From an uncultured Sphingorhabdus sp. (lineage in GTDB: Bacteria > Pseudomonadota > Alphaproteobacteria > Sphingomonadales > Sphingomonadaceae), in NCBI GenBank assembly GCA_947501885.1, contig CANMXN010000001.1:434001-498000 (forward strand): 64,000 nucleotides of DNA. The letters run 5' to 3'. The notes beneath the pieces were generated by a model, which worked only from the letters and a program-made list of their open reading frames with translations, searched no databases and had not been told where the DNA came from. Each line of letters opens with the position of its first letter. Position 1 is the first letter of the stretch. Below, in pieces: positions 47,071 to 56,730 of the stretch. Both the position numbers and the translations under genes were made by a program.

Positions 47071-47729
47071 GTAATAGTAAGTTTGAAAATTGGCTTGACG
47101 AATTACTAGATTTTTCAATCAATGATTTATCATATTATTACCGTGCTTTCACACATGGCAGCACAGGTGAAGATGATTATCAAAGATTAGAGTTTCTGGG
47201 TGACCGCGTATTAGGCTTGGTTATTTCGCATCAAATTTATAATCGTTTTGCAAAAGAACCAGAAGGCCGTCTATCACAGCGGTTAAATTTATTAGTAGCA
47301 GGCAAAACTTGCGCTATAGTTGCACGTGAGATTAATGTCCCGCCGCATATAATCCTAGGGAAACAAGCTAGAGACGATGGCGCAAGAGATAGTGACAATG
47401 TCTTAGGCGATGTTATGGAATCACTCATTGGCGCTATTTATCTAGATCAAGGATTAGAAGAAGCACGCAAATTTATTGAAAAGCATTGGGCAGATTTAAC
47501 CAATGATACGGTTGAAAAACATCCCAAATCCAGTCTTCAAGAATGGTGCGCACTGCATAAGCATAAAATGCCAATATATGAATTGGTCAGCAAAAGCGGC
47601 CCGCCTCATGCAACGCTTTTCACAATATCCGTATCGGTAAAAGGCTTTGATACGGTTTCTGCGCAAGCGAATAGCAAACAAACAGCACAAACATTAGCAG
47701 CTGAAAAATTTATGGAAAAATATTCATGA
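47067..47729 (+). CDS. rnc: Ribonuclease III
   Basis: 220 residues. The catalytic signature YQRLEFLGDRVLGLVIS and the second metal segment DVMESLIGAIYLDQG are in the endonuclease domain; the double-stranded RNA-binding domain starts near residue 150 (PKSSLQEWCALHKHKMP). It processes rRNA and other duplex RNA. The start is the TTG inside TTGA at the lepB stop, with GGGGAT upstream; no ATG is available early in the frame. It overlaps era by four bases. Confidence 0.94.
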   Translation: MSNSKFENWLDELLDFSINDLSYYYRAFTHGSTGEDDYQRLEFLGDRVLGLVISHQIYNRFAKEPEGRLSQRLNLLVAGKTCAIVAREINVPPHIILGKQARDDGARDSDNVLGDVMESLIGAIYLDQGLEEARKFIEKHWADLTNDTVEKHPKSSLQEWCALHKHKMPIYELVSKSGPPHATLFTISVSVKGFDTVSAQANSKQTAQTLAAEKFMEKYS

Positions 47730-48628
47730 CAGAAACGAATAGCCGCTGCGGGACAGTTGCCATTATCGGTGCACCCAATGCTGGAAAGTCTACATTGGTA
47801 AACGCCCTAGTTGGACAAAAGATTGCAATCACCAGTCCAAAAGCTCAAACGACGCGCACCAAAATCATGGGTGTTGCTTTGCATGAAGAAACGCAAATCA
47901 TATTAATCGATACACCAGGTATTTTTGATCCACATCGACGCTTAGACCGTGCAATGGTGGCAGCTGCAAAAGAAGGTTCTGTTGATGCAGATATTATTGC
48001 GCTTATCGTTGATGGTCGCGCTGGTGCTGGTCCAAAAATTGAGCGTGTATTAAACACATTAGAACATCGTAAAGAAAAAAAATGGTTGGTGCTCAACAAA
48101 GTCGATATTGCTCGCAAAGACAAATTACTTGCTTTAACCGACAAAATTATCAACCATCAAAGCTTCGATCAGATATTTTATATCAGTGCAGAAACAGGCG
48201 ATGGATTGGAAGAATTTAAAACTGCATTAGCGGTCGAAATGCCACTTTCTCCCTGGCATTTTCCCGAAGAGCAAGTCTCTGATGTAAGCGAGAGATTACT
48301 CGCAGCCGAGATTACCCGCGAACAACTATACCGCCAACTCCACCAAGAATTACCCTATGCTTGTACGGTAGAAACCGAAAAATATAACGAGCGCACAGAT
48401 GGTTCTATTGAGATTCATCAACAAATTTTAGTTGAGCGCCCTACGCAAAAAGCCATTATTCTTGGTAAAGGTGGATCGCAAATAAAATCCATCGGAGAAA
48501 CCGCACGCAAAGAATTAAAAGATTTGATGCAAACCCCTGTGCATCTCTATCTGCATGTGAAAGTTAAACCCGATTGGGATGAAGACCGCAGTGTTTATAA
48601 CGACATTGGCCTCGATTGGGTAGAATAG
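47726..48628 (+). CDS. era: GTPase Era
   Basis: 300 residues. G1 is GAPNAGKST, G3 is DTPGIF, G4 is NKVD, and the C-terminal KH domain contains KAIILGKGGSQIKSIGETAR. Era binds the 3' end of 16S rRNA during 30S assembly. ATGA overlap with rnc. It converges on topA with 20 bases between stops and no clear separate terminator apart from a short GGGCTT/TAGCCC repeat. Confidence 0.96.
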   Translation: MTETNSRCGTVAIIGAPNAGKSTLVNALVGQKIAITSPKAQTTRTKIMGVALHEETQIILIDTPGIFDPHRRLDRAMVAAAKEGSVDADIIALIVDGRAGAGPKIERVLNTLEHRKEKKWLVLNKVDIARKDKLLALTDKIINHQSFDQIFYISAETGDGLEEFKTALAVEMPLSPWHFPEEQVSDVSERLLAAEITREQLYRQLHQELPYACTVETEKYNERTDGSIEIHQQILVERPTQKAIILGKGGSQIKSIGETARKELKDLMQTPVHLYLHVKVKPDWDEDRSVYNDIGLDWVE

Positions 48629-48648
48629 GGCTTAATAGCCCTATCTTA

Positions 48649-51255
48649 TTATTGCTCTGCTTTTTCGGTTTTCTTAGCGCTCGTTTTTTTAGCTGCAGCT
48701 TTTTTAGGAGCGGCTTTCTTTTTAGCGGGTACCTTTTTCTTTGCCGCTGGCTTCTTAGCAGTTGCCTTCTTTTTAGGCGCCGCTTTTTTACGCTTTTTCG
48801 CAGGCCCTTTGGCTGCACGATCATCAATCAATTGCGCTGCTTCTTCTAAGGTCAATTGATCCTTATCAATACTCTTTGGTATTGTTGCATTGACATTACC
48901 ATCGGTCACATAAGGGCCATAGCGGCCATCCATAAGCTTAATTTCATCCTCGCTACGCGGATGCTTACCCAATATTTTAAGAGGTTCTGCTTTGGCTCGG
49001 CCGCGCCCTGGATTTTTGGCCGCATCAGCAATTTTTGCCACCGCTGCATTCATACCAATTTCAAAAACATCGTTGGTTGTATCCAATTTAGCATATTTAC
49101 CATCGTGCAATAGATAAGGACCGTAACGGCCAATGGCTGCGCTAATTTCTTTGCTGGTTTCAGGATGCTCACCTATTAAACGCGGTAGAGACAGAAGTTT
49201 AATCGCCCAATCCAAATCGAAAGTTTCGGATAGAACATCCTTTGGGATTGATGCACGCTTGACTTCTTTCCCCTCACCCATCTGCACATAAGGACCAAAT
49301 CGCCCACTTTTGCGCATGATAGTCAAATCTGTTTCAGGATGAACGCCCAATTCAACATCTTCACCGCCATCATCTCCCGATGCTCCAGCTTGACCAAATT
49401 TTCGGGTGAATTTGCATTCTGGATAATTATTGCAAGCCACAAAAGCGCCATAACGACCGCCGCGAAGCGCCAATTTACCATCGTCACATTTTGGGCATTT
49501 GCGTGGATCGCTACCATCTTCATTTTCGGGGAAAAGATATGGGCTTAAAAATTTATCTAATTCCGCTGTAATATCAGATGGTTTTTGTTCCATCACTTCC
49601 GCTGTTTTGGGTTTAAAGTCATTCCAAAAATCAGATAACACACGTTTATATTCTGCCTTGCCATCACTGACTTCATCTAGTTTATCTTCTAAGGCGGCCG
49701 TAAATTCATAGGCAACATAACGTTCAAAAAACCGTTCTAGAAATGCCGTTAAAAGACGCCCTGATTCCTCTGCAAAGAAACGTTTTTGTTCAATCCGTAC
49801 ATAATTACGATCTTTTAAAACTTGTAAGGTCGCGGCATAAGTTGAGGGTCTACCAATGCCCAATTCTTCGAGACGCTTTACCAAACTAGCCTCAGAATAA
49901 CGCGGTGCTGGTTGTGTGAAATGCTGATGCTTTTCAATCAATTTTTTAACAGGTTTTTCGCCTACCAACATTGGCGGTAATAGTGTGTTGTCATCACCCT
50001 TACTATCATCACGTCCTTCTTCATAAAGTGCCATGAAACCAGGGAATTTAACAATTTGTCCATTAGCGCGTAGCTTCAATTGCCCCGTACCATCAACAAA
50101 ATCTACGGCAGTACGTTCTAGCTTTGCAGCGGCCATTTGACTTGCCATAGCGCGTTTGAATATCAATCCATATAATTTGGCGTGATCACCTGATCCAACC
50201 TTATCCTTACTGAAATTTGTTGGTCGAACAGCTTCATGTGCTTCTTGTGCATTTTTGGCTTTGCTTTTGTAAATGCGTGGTTTTTCTGGCAAATAACCGC
50301 CATCATATCGATCCGTAATGGCTTTACGCGCCTCAGATATTGCGCTCGGGTCCATTTGCACGCCATCAGTACGCATATAGGTAATTGCGCCATCTTCATA
50401 AAGTTGTTGCGCAATACGCATTGTATGACTTGCAGCAAAGCCTAATTTACGTGCCGCTTCCTGTTGCAGCGTTGATGTAGTGAAGGGTGGTTGCGGATTA
50501 CGTGTTGTTGGCTTGGTCTCCACACTATCAATAGTGAGACTAGCCCCATCGACCGCAAGTCTTGCATCTTCTGCAACATTCTCAGTAGCGAGCGATAATT
50601 TTTCTAACTTTTCACCTTTATAATGCGTTAAGCGGGCTTGAAATTCCTGCCCTTTATGCTCCAAATTAGATGTTATGGACCAATATTCATCACTAATAAA
50701 AGCTTCTATCTCACGCTCTCGTTCGACAATAAGGCGTAATGCAACTGATTGCACGCGCCCAGCCGATTTGGCTCCCGGTAACTTACGCCAAAGAACAGGA
50801 GATAAGGTAAATCCCACCAAATAATCAAGCGCGCGTCTAGCCAAATAAGCTTCAATAAGGTCAACATCCAACTCACGAGGTTGCGCCATTGCTTCTGTAA
50901 CAGCGGCCTTTGTAATAGCATTAAAAGTAACGCGCTGCACATTGTTCGGTAACAGTTTTTTGGCTTTTAAAACTTCCATCACATGCCAACTAATGGCTTC
51001 ACCTTCGCGGTCAGGATCGGTCGCAAGGATCAAACGGTCTGCTGTTTTTGCAAGATCGGATATAGCTTTAAGCTGTTTTGCCTTATCGCCATAAGGCTGC
51101 CATTTCATGGCAAATTCATTGTCTGGATCAACCGATCCATCTTTTGGGGGCAAATCACGAACATGGCCATAGGAAGCCAATACTTTAAAATCTCCACCTA
51201 GATATTTTTCAATAGTTTTGGCTTTAGCTGGTGATTCAACAATGACTAATTGCAT
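48649..51255 (-). CDS. topA: DNA topoisomerase I
   Basis: 868 residues. TOPRIM domain with ATDPDREGEAISWH, active-site Tyr293 in AITYMRTDG, one four-Cys zinc finger (CPKCDDG and CNNYPEC near 585-615), then several C-terminal repeat domains with GRYGPYV. The last 55 residues are mostly Lys, Ala and Pro, a histone H1-like tail seen in other alphaproteobacterial and actinobacterial TopA. It relaxes negative supercoils. Expressed after dprA with a gap of 175 bases. Confidence 0.96.
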   Translation of the reverse strand: MQLVIVESPAKAKTIEKYLGGDFKVLASYGHVRDLPPKDGSVDPDNEFAMKWQPYGDKAKQLKAISDLAKTADRLILATDPDREGEAISWHVMEVLKAKKLLPNNVQRVTFNAITKAAVTEAMAQPRELDVDLIEAYLARRALDYLVGFTLSPVLWRKLPGAKSAGRVQSVALRLIVEREREIEAFISDEYWSITSNLEHKGQEFQARLTHYKGEKLEKLSLATENVAEDARLAVDGASLTIDSVETKPTTRNPQPPFTTSTLQQEAARKLGFAASHTMRIAQQLYEDGAITYMRTDGVQMDPSAISEARKAITDRYDGGYLPEKPRIYKSKAKNAQEAHEAVRPTNFSKDKVGSGDHAKLYGLIFKRAMASQMAAAKLERTAVDFVDGTGQLKLRANGQIVKFPGFMALYEEGRDDSKGDDNTLLPPMLVGEKPVKKLIEKHQHFTQPAPRYSEASLVKRLEELGIGRPSTYAATLQVLKDRNYVRIEQKRFFAEESGRLLTAFLERFFERYVAYEFTAALEDKLDEVSDGKAEYKRVLSDFWNDFKPKTAEVMEQKPSDITAELDKFLSPYLFPENEDGSDPRKCPKCDDGKLALRGGRYGAFVACNNYPECKFTRKFGQAGASGDDGGEDVELGVHPETDLTIMRKSGRFGPYVQMGEGKEVKRASIPKDVLSETFDLDWAIKLLSLPRLIGEHPETSKEISAAIGRYGPYLLHDGKYAKLDTTNDVFEIGMNAAVAKIADAAKNPGRGRAKAEPLKILGKHPRSEDEIKLMDGRYGPYVTDGNVNATIPKSIDKDQLTLEEAAQLIDDRAAKGPAKKRKKAAPKKKATAKKPAAKKKVPAKKKAAPKKAAAKKTSAKKTEKAEQ

Positions 51256-51430
51256 GATATATAATAATCTTTTCTATAATATTCCTGTGTGAATTTCGCA
51301 GGAATTCCATATGTTTGGACATCCCGCTGCACGTTACGACAGAAAATTTCAAGTCTAAAATTATTATCGTTACCGCTGAAAACCCCCAGTTCATTCATTT
51401 AATTATCGAGAAAAACTAAAATTATTGATA
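51256..51430. other. Intergenic region between dprA and topA
   Basis: 175 bases, expected to hold the topA promoter. A 7-bp inverted repeat ATTCCTG/CAGGAAT (51281-51305) lies in the topA leader. On the plus strand a 15-codon ORF (51310-51357) follows AGGAA. No T-run terminator is evident after dprA. Confidence 0.5.
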
Positions 51431-52567
51431 TTATTCAACCAATCTAACCCTCGCGCCAGCCGCTCTTTCCAATCGTCCAGCCAGTTCCAATTCTAATAAT
51501 ATCATTTGTACCATAGATACAGAATATCCTGATTGCCGAACCAATTCATCAATGGCAACAAATGTCATGCCCAATAAGGATAATATATCTCTCCTGTGAT
51601 CATTATCTGGTTCATCATATTTTTCATTACTAATGTCTTGCTCGTAAGCCCCTAATTGCGATTCTGATCTATTATCCCGAACATGATTGCGGACTTCCGC
51701 TGTAAATGGTGTCAATAATTCTATTATGTCATCTGCGTTTTGAATTAATGTAGCTCCATCACGTATCAGACTGTTACAACCACGCGATCGTGGATCCAAT
51801 GGTGACCCGGGAATCGCCATAACCTCACGTCCCAATTCTCCAGCCAAACGAGCAGTAATAAGCGATCCTGACTTGGGTGCTGCTTCTATCACTACTGTGC
51901 CAAGCGATAGTCCTGCGATTATTCTATTTCGATTAGGAAAATGCCTAGCTATTGGTTTTGTTCCATATCTCTCTTCGGTAAGAACCAAATCATCTTGCCC
52001 CAGACGGTCTTGCAAATCTGCATTCTCTGGCGGATAGGCTATGTTAATACCGCCTGCTATAACAGCGATTGTATGTCCCCCGCCTGCTCCTATATGTGCG
52101 GCGGTATCAATCCCTCTGGCTAGGCCAGAAACAACTATAAAATTATTTTCTCCAAGATCATGCGATAAATTTCTTGCAAATCTACAAGCGGCCGCAGACG
52201 CATTACGCGCACCAACCATAGCTACCATCGGTTTGTTTAGTAAGTCCAAATTACCGCGTGCTATCAGACAAGCAGGAGCCGATTCCATTTGCGCTAATAA
52301 ATAGGGATATTGCGGCGTTCCCCAAAAAATAAGCCCAGCATCTATGCTAATGCTTTGCTCTATTTCATTTTCAATATCGGCGGGCTTGGCTAATGTTATA
52401 GCGCGACCTTTACCATGAGATGCCAATTCTGGTATAGAATTGATAGCCGCCTGCGCATTACCAAAGCGCTGCATTAATTGCCTGTAAGTTATCGGGCCAA
52501 TATTCTGTGATCTTATAAGGCGCAATCGCGCAAAGGCTTCATCATCGTCTAGTCCCATAGACAACAT
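51431..52567 (-). CDS. dprA: DNA-processing protein DprA
   Basis: 378 residues from the chosen start. The Rossmann-like domain has MVGARNASAAACRFARNL, VVSGLARGIDTAAHIGA and SGSLITARLAGELGREVMA; a C-terminal winged-helix (DELVRQSGYSVSMVQMILLELEL) follows. DprA loads RecA on incoming single-stranded DNA during transformation. I start it at the ATG one base after the plsY stop; a GTG ten codons earlier lies inside plsY and has no spaced ribosome site. Confidence 0.93.
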   Translation of the reverse strand: MLSMGLDDDEAFARLRLIRSQNIGPITYRQLMQRFGNAQAAINSIPELASHGKGRAITLAKPADIENEIEQSISIDAGLIFWGTPQYPYLLAQMESAPACLIARGNLDLLNKPMVAMVGARNASAAACRFARNLSHDLGENNFIVVSGLARGIDTAAHIGAGGGHTIAVIAGGINIAYPPENADLQDRLGQDDLVLTEERYGTKPIARHFPNRNRIIAGLSLGTVVIEAAPKSGSLITARLAGELGREVMAIPGSPLDPRSRGCNSLIRDGATLIQNADDIIELLTPFTAEVRNHVRDNRSESQLGAYEQDISNEKYDEPDNDHRRDILSLLGMTFVAIDELVRQSGYSVSMVQMILLELELAGRLERAAGARVRLVE

Positions 52568-52568
52568 A

Positions 52569-53186
52569 TTATTTACTGCCCACTTTGGGTTCTTCACCTT
52601 TCAGCAATCTACCAATATTTTCTCTATGCCGCCAAATAATCAGAGCCGTACAAAGCATTAAAATAGTCGCAATTTTTGGACCACCCCAGTAAAGTGCGCT
52701 AAGCGGTGCAATGATAGATGCTAGCAGACCTGCTAATGACGATATGCGCATGATTAACAATGTCGCTATCCATATAACCGCAAATAATAGACCCACAGGC
52801 CAGCATAGTCCCAACGTTATACCAGCATAGGTGGCGACGCCTTTACCGCCCTTAAATTTCAACCACAACGGGTAAAGATGCCCTAAAAACGCGCCAATCG
52901 CGGCAGCCAGGCCAGCATCCAGAGGATTACCATATAAAAATATATTTGAGAAAAGTTGTGCCAAAAGAACAGCAGCTGTTCCTTTCAGCAAATCCAGCAA
53001 TAATGTAGCCGCAGCCAGACCTTTTTTGCCAGTGCGCAGGACGTTTGTTGCCCCAATATTACCAGAACCAATAGCACGTAAATCTCCCGCGCCTGTTATA
53101 CGCGTTAAAACCACACCAAATGCTATGGAACCAAGCAGATAACCCATAATAAGAAAAGGCCAAGACGCTGCAAAATCATAATTCAT
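52569..53186 (-). CDS. plsY: Glycerol-3-phosphate acyltransferase PlsY
   Basis: 205 residues, five membrane helices. The conserved loops are [29 protein letters not shown] and [13 protein letters not shown], which bind acyl-phosphate and glycerol 3-phosphate. It makes lysophosphatidic acid. The ATG of [10 protein letters not shown] has GGAGGGG upstream; an upstream ATG would add 18 residues without membrane-protein logic. plsY-dprA-topA runs on one strand. Confidence 0.94.
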   Translation of the reverse strand: MNYDFAASWPFLIMGYLLGSIAFGVVLTRITGAGDLRAIGSGNIGATNVLRTGKKGLAAATLLLDLLKGTAAVLLAQLFSNIFLYGNPLDAGLAAAIGAFLGHLYPLWLKFKGGKGVATYAGITLGLCWPVGLLFAVIWIATLLIMRISSLAGLLASIIAPLSALYWGGPKIATILMLCTALIIWRHRENIGRLLKGEEPKVGSK

Positions 53187-53312
53187 TGTATAAGCCCCTC
53201 CAACATATACTATTATGTATCGCTTTATAGATATACGCAAGCATGCTAATTATCTCATAGTAAATTTCTTTATCGGCTTGCCGTTTATGATATGGGCCTT
53301 TAACGCTTAATC

Positions 53313-54122
53313 ATGACTTCAGAAATAACCCCTATTTTATTTTTAGACAGTGGTATTGGTGGCCTATCCGTGATGAAAGCCGCTGCAAAATTAATGCCTC
53401 ATCAGCCGTTTTTATATGCTGCTGACTATGCTGGCGCACCTTATGGAACAAAAACTGAAGCAGAAATAGCATCACGCGTCCCTGCATTGCTTGGACGATT
53501 GACAGAACGTTATCAACCTAGCCTTATTGCTATTGCTTGTAACACCGCATGCACCATTGCATTATCGCATGTAAGGGCAGCTCTAAACATCCCAATTGTT
53601 GGGACGGTTCCCGCTATAAAACCAGCATCTCTTAAGTCTAAAAGCAAAGTAATAGGATTACTAGGTACTGATGCCACCATAAGGCAACCTTATATCGACA
53701 GATTAGCAAATACACATGCTAGTGACTGCATTATGTTGCGCCATGCTGCGCCTGAGCTTGTGAGCGCTGCTGAGGCCAAAATACGTGGTGAATATGTTGA
53801 TCAGTCCATATATGATTCTGCTATACAAGGCCTTATCTCACAAAAGAATGGGGATAAGATCGACCATATCATATTAGGCTGTACTCATTTCCCATTACTC
53901 ATGGATGAATTATCAAATTGCGCTCCCGATACCATCAATTTTTTACATGGCGCTGATGGAAACGCACGCCAAATAGAAAGGTTATTGATAGAAAATGATA
54001 CGCCACCTGCCAAATCTGGTATCGCTCACCATCATTTTATTACCAGTAGTTCATTAAGCAGCATCAGCGCCTATAAGCCTATATTAAGGAGCTATGGTTT
54101 TGAAAAGTTTGATTCAATCTAA
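53313..54122 (+). CDS. murI: Glutamate racemase
   Basis: 269 residues. LFLDSGIGGLSVMK, the first catalytic Cys76 in AIACNTACT, and the second Cys190 in ILGCTHFPLL are the family signatures. It supplies D-glutamate for peptidoglycan. It is divergent from plsY over about 126 bases, which should carry the promoters. A strong hairpin follows about 100 bases after the stop. Confidence 0.94.
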   Translation: MTSEITPILFLDSGIGGLSVMKAAAKLMPHQPFLYAADYAGAPYGTKTEAEIASRVPALLGRLTERYQPSLIAIACNTACTIALSHVRAALNIPIVGTVPAIKPASLKSKSKVIGLLGTDATIRQPYIDRLANTHASDCIMLRHAAPELVSAAEAKIRGEYVDQSIYDSAIQGLISQKNGDKIDHIILGCTHFPLLMDELSNCAPDTINFLHGADGNARQIERLLIENDTPPAKSGIAHHHFITSSSLSSISAYKPILRSYGFEKFDSI

Positions 54123-54450
54123 ATGATTTTTTCAAAAAAATATTCACCTTATTATTAAAAAATCAATCACAATTACTATTTTTATTAATTAGATCGATAT
54201 GAGAAACCTGTTTATAATTGCAATGTTATAGCAGTGATAGATTATCCCTTCTTGTATCACTGCTATAACAACATATGATTTTGAATATTAATGTCTTCAT
54301 AGCTATGTTTTTGTGCTGAAACCTATATCTTGGTCGATAGTCTACTCCCAATATATCAGCCGAAATACAAGCAATTGTTGAATTTCATATTATATTGCAC
54401 CATAGGAAATAATATTATGTCCAATTGTGAGTCTTAATAGAGCTAATCAT
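54123..54450. other. AT-rich intergenic region between murI and hemA
   Basis: 328 bases without a gene. It begins with a run of A and T after murI, holds the long inverted repeat at 54224-54270, then about 180 AT-rich bases leading to hemA. I saw no FNR-type site (TTGAT-N4-ATCAA) and no tRNA. Confidence 0.65.
54224..54270. repeat. 16-bp perfect inverted repeat between murI and hemA
   Basis: The arms TGTTATAGCAGTGATA (54224-54239) and TATCACTGCTATAACA (54255-54270) are perfect reverse complements around a 15-base loop. There is no T-run after it in either direction. It could be a transcript-end hairpin of murI, a protected mRNA end, or an operator for a dimeric regulator of hemA. Confidence 0.85.
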
Positions 54451-55686
54451 ATGAATAATACTACCTTAAATTATGATCATATTTTTGATAAAGCCATTGA
54501 TCGCCTCCATAGCGAGGGCCGTTACCGCGTGTTTATCGATATCTTGCGTAATAAAGGGAAATTCCCCAACGCGCGCTGTTTTGCTGGGCATAATGGCCCA
54601 AAAGAAATTACGGTTTGGTGCTCTAATGATTATTTATGTATGGGCCAGCATCCAAAAGTTATCGAAGCGATGGAAGAAGCTTTGCATGATGTAGGCGCTG
54701 GTTCTGGCGGTACGCGCAATATAGGCGGTAATACACATATTCACGTAGAATTAGAAAAAGAGTTAGCTGACCTACACGGTAAAGACGGTGCGTTGCTATT
54801 TACTTCGGGTTATGTTTCTAATGAAGCAACACTTTCAACATTAGCCAAATTATTGCCAGATTGTGAAATTTTTTCTGACGAATTAAATCATGCTTCGATG
54901 ATAGCTGGAATTAGAAACTCTGGATGCCCTAAACATGTATTCCGGCATAATGATCTGGGGCATCTCGAAGAATTATTGGCCGCTACAAAGCCTGAAACAC
55001 CTAAGTTAATCGCTTTTGAAAGCGTCTATTCTATGGATGGTGATGTAGCTCATATTAAAGCCATTTGTGATTTAGCGGACAAATATAATGCTATCACCTA
55101 TTGTGATGAAGTGCATGCTGTTGGTATGTATGGCGAACATGGCGGCGGTATTACCGAACGCGATGATGTTGCCAACCGTGTGACCATTATCGAAGGCACA
55201 TTGGGTAAAGCGTTCGGCGTTATGGGCGGTTACATTGCTGCTGATAAGAAGATTATCGATGTTGTGCGCAGCTATGCACCTGGGTTCATCTTCACCACAT
55301 CTCTATCTCCAGTATTGGCCGCTGGTGTTTTGGCCGCTGTTAAACATCTTAAAAGCAGCAATGAAGAGCGTAATTCTCAGCAAGTCAATGCGCAAATGCT
55401 CAAAGAAAAACTCTCAGACGCTGGCCTACCCGTCATGATAAGCGATACGCATATTGTACCATTGATGGTTGGCGACCCCATAAAGGCAAAAAAAATTAGT
55501 GATATATTGCTTGCTGAATATGGCATTTATGTACAACCAATAAATTATCCAACGGTACCGCGCGGTACAGAACGATTACGTTTTACACCAGGACCACAGC
55601 ATGATGAAGAGATGATGGATAGGCTTACTACCGCATTAATAGAAATCTGGGGACGACTCGAATTACGTATCGTTCAAGCCGCATAG
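54451..55686 (+). CDS. hemA: 5-aminolevulinate synthase
   Basis: 411 residues, alpha-oxoamine synthase family. Contains [33 protein letters not shown] and the PLP Lys253 in [14 protein letters not shown]. It condenses glycine with succinyl-CoA in the alphaproteobacterial route to heme, so it consumes the succinyl-CoA made by the mutase pathway. I start at the ATG of [12 protein letters not shown]; a GTG eight codons upstream is possible. It converges on the threonine dehydratase gene with one base between the stops. Confidence 0.95.
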   Translation: MNNTTLNYDHIFDKAIDRLHSEGRYRVFIDILRNKGKFPNARCFAGHNGPKEITVWCSNDYLCMGQHPKVIEAMEEALHDVGAGSGGTRNIGGNTHIHVELEKELADLHGKDGALLFTSGYVSNEATLSTLAKLLPDCEIFSDELNHASMIAGIRNSGCPKHVFRHNDLGHLEELLAATKPETPKLIAFESVYSMDGDVAHIKAICDLADKYNAITYCDEVHAVGMYGEHGGGITERDDVANRVTIIEGTLGKAFGVMGGYIAADKKIIDVVRSYAPGFIFTTSLSPVLAAGVLAAVKHLKSSNEERNSQQVNAQMLKEKLSDAGLPVMISDTHIVPLMVGDPIKAKKISDILLAEYGIYVQPINYPTVPRGTERLRFTPGPQHDEEMMDRLTTALIEIWGRLELRIVQAA

Positions 55687-55687
55687 A

Positions 55688-56683
55688 TTATCTATTTAAT
55701 ATCTTTGCGAACTGTGCTTTATCAACATTACCCCCCGATAATGTTACTATCATATTTTCATAAATATCAACCTTACCACTAATAGCGGCTGCAAGTGCAA
55801 CTGCACCGCCTGGTTCAACCACGAGATGCAACTGATCAAATGCTATTCGCATAGCATTTTCAACTTCTAATTCTAAAACTGAAACGGCATCAACATTGCA
55901 ATCCTCTAATATATCAAATGTGCTTTGTGACACTTTGAGCGTTTGCAGCGCATCACATTGTGTCTGCGGCGGATTCGGTCCAACGGGGATAATAGTGCCA
56001 GCGCGCAATGAATTGCCCATATCATCCCAACCTTCTGGTTCAACAATCACTATTTGAGCATGTGGATGCGCAATTGCAGCACCGCTTGAGAGGCCCCCGC
56101 CGCCACAACAAGCAATAATATGGGATATTTCAGCACCTTTCATGGCCTTTAATTGCGCGGCTGCTTCAATCATAGTGCTGCCCTGCCCCTCTATGATCCA
56201 AGGATCATCAAAACTAGGGACGATAATCGCGCCTGTATCACTCGAAATCTGCGCCGCTATTTCCTCACGGTTTTCATTCATCCGATCATAGGTGATTATT
56301 TTAGCGCCCAAAGCTGCTGTATTATCCATTTTCGCCGCTGGAGCATCTTTCGGCATAATGATAGTCGCTTCAATGCCGATTCTTTTCGCGGCCCAAGCAA
56401 CACCCTGTGCATGATTACCGCTCGAATAGGCCACGACACCCTTTACCTTCTCATCGACATTCAAATCACTCAAACGATGCCAAGCACCGCGTATCTTAAA
56501 AGCCCCTATCGGTTGGAGGTTCTCAGCTTTACAAAATATTTCCACACCATCAATTTCTAATGACAATAGTGGCGTTGGCGGTATTATTTTTGCGATTTTT
56601 GCGGCAGCACGCAACACACCCTCTCTACTAGCTTTGCGTTTGGGATCTAAAAGGTGTGAAACGGCATCTTGCTCTAATGTCAT
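55688..56683 (-). CDS. Threonine/serine dehydratase (PLP fold type II)
   Basis: 331 residues. The PLP lysine is in GAFKIRGAWHRL, the SxxNHAQG loop in SSGNHAQGVAWAA, and the glycine loop CCGGGGLSSG. The short length without a C-terminal ACT domain fits catabolic threonine ammonia-lyase or serine racemase/dehydratase rather than biosynthetic IlvA. It deaminates threonine to 2-oxobutyrate, which can feed propionyl-CoA, but that link is inference. It is divergent from the carboxynorspermidine synthase gene over 47 bases. Confidence 0.87.
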   Translation of the reverse strand: MTLEQDAVSHLLDPKRKASREGVLRAAAKIAKIIPPTPLLSLEIDGVEIFCKAENLQPIGAFKIRGAWHRLSDLNVDEKVKGVVAYSSGNHAQGVAWAAKRIGIEATIIMPKDAPAAKMDNTAALGAKIITYDRMNENREEIAAQISSDTGAIIVPSFDDPWIIEGQGSTMIEAAAQLKAMKGAEISHIIACCGGGGLSSGAAIAHPHAQIVIVEPEGWDDMGNSLRAGTIIPVGPNPPQTQCDALQTLKVSQSTFDILEDCNVDAVSVLELEVENAMRIAFDQLHLVVEPGGAVALAAAISGKVDIYENMIVTLSGGNVDKAQFAKILNR

Positions 56684-56730
56684 AGCACTTTATAGGATGA
56701 TAAAGAATCTTCATCAAGTTAGGCAGACTA

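Noticed and set aside
51256-51420. Open stretch of about 50 codons without start, plus strand, ending near 51418
   Set aside because: No start codon, AT-rich, and no recognisable motif; probably chance in the topA promoter region.
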